A stretch of DNA of 5,504 nt, taken from positions 1 to 5,504 of the forward strand of contig DATKEG010000169.1 in NCBI GenBank assembly GCA_035544515.1. Reading direction: 5' to 3'. Positions 4,183 through 5,504 of the stretch are shown here, piece after piece (within the stretch, counting starts at the first letter, position 1; each line of letters opens with the position of its first letter). The DNA comes from DATKEG01 sp035544515. Lineage in GTDB: Bacteria > Acidobacteriota > Vicinamibacteria > Fen-336. A program made the translations under genes and the position numbers. The notes below the pieces were generated by a model. That model did no database searches. It was not told where the DNA came from and worked only from the letters and a program-made list of their open reading frames with translations.

Positions 4183-5504
4183 TTGCGTTATCATCGCCGC
4201 CTGCCCGCCCTCCTGAGCGCGCTCCTCCTCTCCGCCGCGGCGTTCGACGGCGAGGCGGCGCTGCGACACGCGGCCGCGCTCGCGGCGCTGGGTCCCCATC
4301 CCTGGGGGTCGCCGCGCGCGGGCGCCGCCGCGCAATACGTGGCCGCCGAGCTGCGCGCGGCCGGCCTGCGCGACGTGACCGTGCAGGCGTTCGCTTCCCA
4401 CGGCCGGCGCGGTGCCAACGTGGTCGCGGTGCTGCCCGGCGAGAGCCCGGAGCGGGTGATCGTGGGCGCGCACCACGACACCGCGCCGGACGCCCCCGGC
4501 GCCTACGACGACGGCGGCGGCGTGGGCGTGCTGATCGAGACCGCGCGCGTCCTCGCCCGCGAGCGGACGCGGGCGCGCACGCTCGTCTTCGTGTCGTTCG
4601 ACGGCGAGGAGGCCTGGTTCACGGGCCGCACGCGGGTGGCGGGCTCGCGCGAGTACGTGCGCGCGCTGGGGCCGCGCGCCCGCGACGTGGCCGCCGCCTT
4701 CGTGATCGAGATGTGCGGCTGGGCGGGCGGGACGCCCGCCCTCCACCCGATCCCCTACCCGGATCCGCTGCGGCCCGGCGCCTTCGTGGTGAGCCCCGCC
4801 TGGGTGGTGGCGGCCGCGCAGCGCGGCGCGCGCGCGGCCGGGGCGCCCTTCGTGGTGGGCGATCCGCTCCTCTCCTGGCTCTACCAGCCCGCGGTGCGCA
4901 CGGTGCGCGCCACGCTCTACGGCGACGACCTCGCGCTGCTGGAAGCGGGCGTGCCGGCCGTATTGGCCTCGGACTCCTCGTTCACCGCCTTCTATCCCTG
5001 GTACCACCTGCCCGCGGACACGCCGGACAAGCTGGACGCCGCCGCGCTGGAGCGCATGGGCCGCGCGGTGGTCGCCGCGGTGCGGGCCCTGCTCGTCGCT
5101 CCGCGCGGTCCCGCCCGGCAGCCGCACTGGTTCGCCGCGCACGGCGGCACGATCGGGGTGGCCTGGCTCTACGCGCTGGGCGCGGCCTCGCTCGTCCCGC
5201 GCCTCGTCCGCGTGGCGAACAGCCGCCGGGTTCCGGCCGGCCTCGTCCTGCAGGCCGCGCTCTTCGTCGTGCTCCTCTTCCGGCACCCCGTGGTGACGCT
5301 CTGGGTGTTCCTCCTGCCCAACCTGCTCGCGGGCGCGCGTGGCGCGCTCGTTTTCGCCCTGGCCCTGTTCCCCCTGGGCGCGCTCGTGGCGCTGTGCCTC
5401 GTGGCCTGGATGCGCGGTTTCGCGAGCGGGCTCTGGATCGCTCCCTGGGAGATGCTGTCCGCGGCGGCCGCGCTGGCCCTGCTCCGGCTGACGGCGGGCG
5501 CGCC
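4183..5504 (+). CDS. M28-family zinc metallopeptidase with C-terminal membrane segments (3' truncated)
   Basis: The frame stays open from 4183 to the right edge, giving 440 residues with no stop seen. TTG at 4183 is chosen because it opens a short basic then hydrophobic leader (MRYHRRLPALLSALLLSAAA), a signal peptide or anchor. There is no SD, and no ATG or GTG alternative is nearby. Residues 24-300 are an M28 peptidase domain, with the two-zinc site complete by comparison with the family: H97 in AHHDT (with D99), bridging D109 in YDDGGG, catalytic base E142 and ligand E143 in FDGEEAW, E176 in VIEMCG, and H275 in YHLPADT. Family members are mostly exopeptidases that release N-terminal residues; the true substrate is unknown. 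From about 323 the chain becomes strongly hydrophobic, with roughly four membrane spans up to residue 440 and continuing beyond, so the protease would be membrane-tethered with the catalytic domain likely outside. It is divergent from the cupredoxin gene. Confidence 0.88.
   Translation, partial: MRYHRRLPALLSALLLSAAAFDGEAALRHAAALAALGPHPWGSPRAGAAAQYVAAELRAAGLRDVTVQAFASHGRRGANVVAVLPGESPERVIVGAHHDTAPDAPGAYDDGGGVGVLIETARVLARERTRARTLVFVSFDGEEAWFTGRTRVAGSREYVRALGPRARDVAAAFVIEMCGWAGGTPALHPIPYPDPLRPGAFVVSPAWVVAAAQRGARAAGAPFVVGDPLLSWLYQPAVRTVRATLYGDDLALLEAGVPAVLASDSSFTAFYPWYHLPADTPDKLDAAALERMGRAVVAAVRALLVAPRGPARQPHWFAAHGGTIGVAWLYALGAASLVPRLVRVANSRRVPAGLVLQAALFVVLLFRHPVVTLWVFLLPNLLAGARGALVFALALFPLGALVALCLVAWMRGFASGLWIAPWEMLSAAAALALLRLTAGA

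Noticed and set aside
4171..5286. A 371-codon minus-strand frame opposite the M28 peptidase
   Set aside because: It is an antisense shadow rich in Arg, Gly, His and Glu; the plus strand carries all M28 zinc-site motifs in order.
1..5504. tRNA, rRNA, CRISPR array, transposase or phage genes
   Set aside because: No cloverleaf pattern, spaced direct repeats, or transposase/integrase motifs were seen on either strand; nearly all the window is explained by the five genes.

Overview
The window is very GC-rich throughout, with dense codon use and GTG/TTG starts. It looks like a chromosomal segment of a free-living, probably Gram-negative bacterium. A GTP-type PEP carboxykinase end, a Cache-HAMP-Ser/Thr kinase, a secreted cupredoxin and a σ54-type promoter would fit high-GC groups such as Myxococcota or Methylomirabilota/Rokubacteria. 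That placement is an impression and cannot be settled from this sequence. No mobile element, phage gene, CRISPR array, tRNA or rRNA was seen.

Layout: (1) 2-271, plus strand, is the C-terminal end of GTP-dependent phosphoenolpyruvate carboxykinase, cut by the left edge. (2) 272-442 is a regulatory gap. It holds small GC hairpins, a TGTGA-N6-TCACG dyad and a close match to a σ54 (RpoN) promoter directly ahead of a strong ribosome binding site. (3) 443-1396, plus strand, encodes an exported TPR-like protein of unknown function. Its last 20 or so codons lie inside a 63-base imperfect inverted repeat. (4) Convergent to it on the minus strand is a two-gene unit, read 4158 to 1439: a secreted type-1 copper (cupredoxin) protein with a carboxypeptidase-regulatory-like domain, then a membrane Ser/Thr protein kinase with a periplasmic Cache-like sensor and a HAMP linker. 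(5) Divergent from the cupredoxin gene, across only about 24 bases, is an M28-family zinc metallopeptidase with a C-terminal multi-pass membrane region. It runs off the right edge.

How they may work together: the cupredoxin and kinase genes are co-directional with a 35-base gap and probably co-transcribed. They form an exported copper protein beside a transmembrane kinase whose sensor faces the same compartment, which makes an envelope-sensing pair a reasonable but untested idea. The TPR-like gene appears to be separately controlled, with an architecture (distal dyad, -24/-12 promoter, short leader, strong SD) typical of activator-dependent σ54 transcription. PEPCK and the M28 peptidase are not obviously linked to the others.
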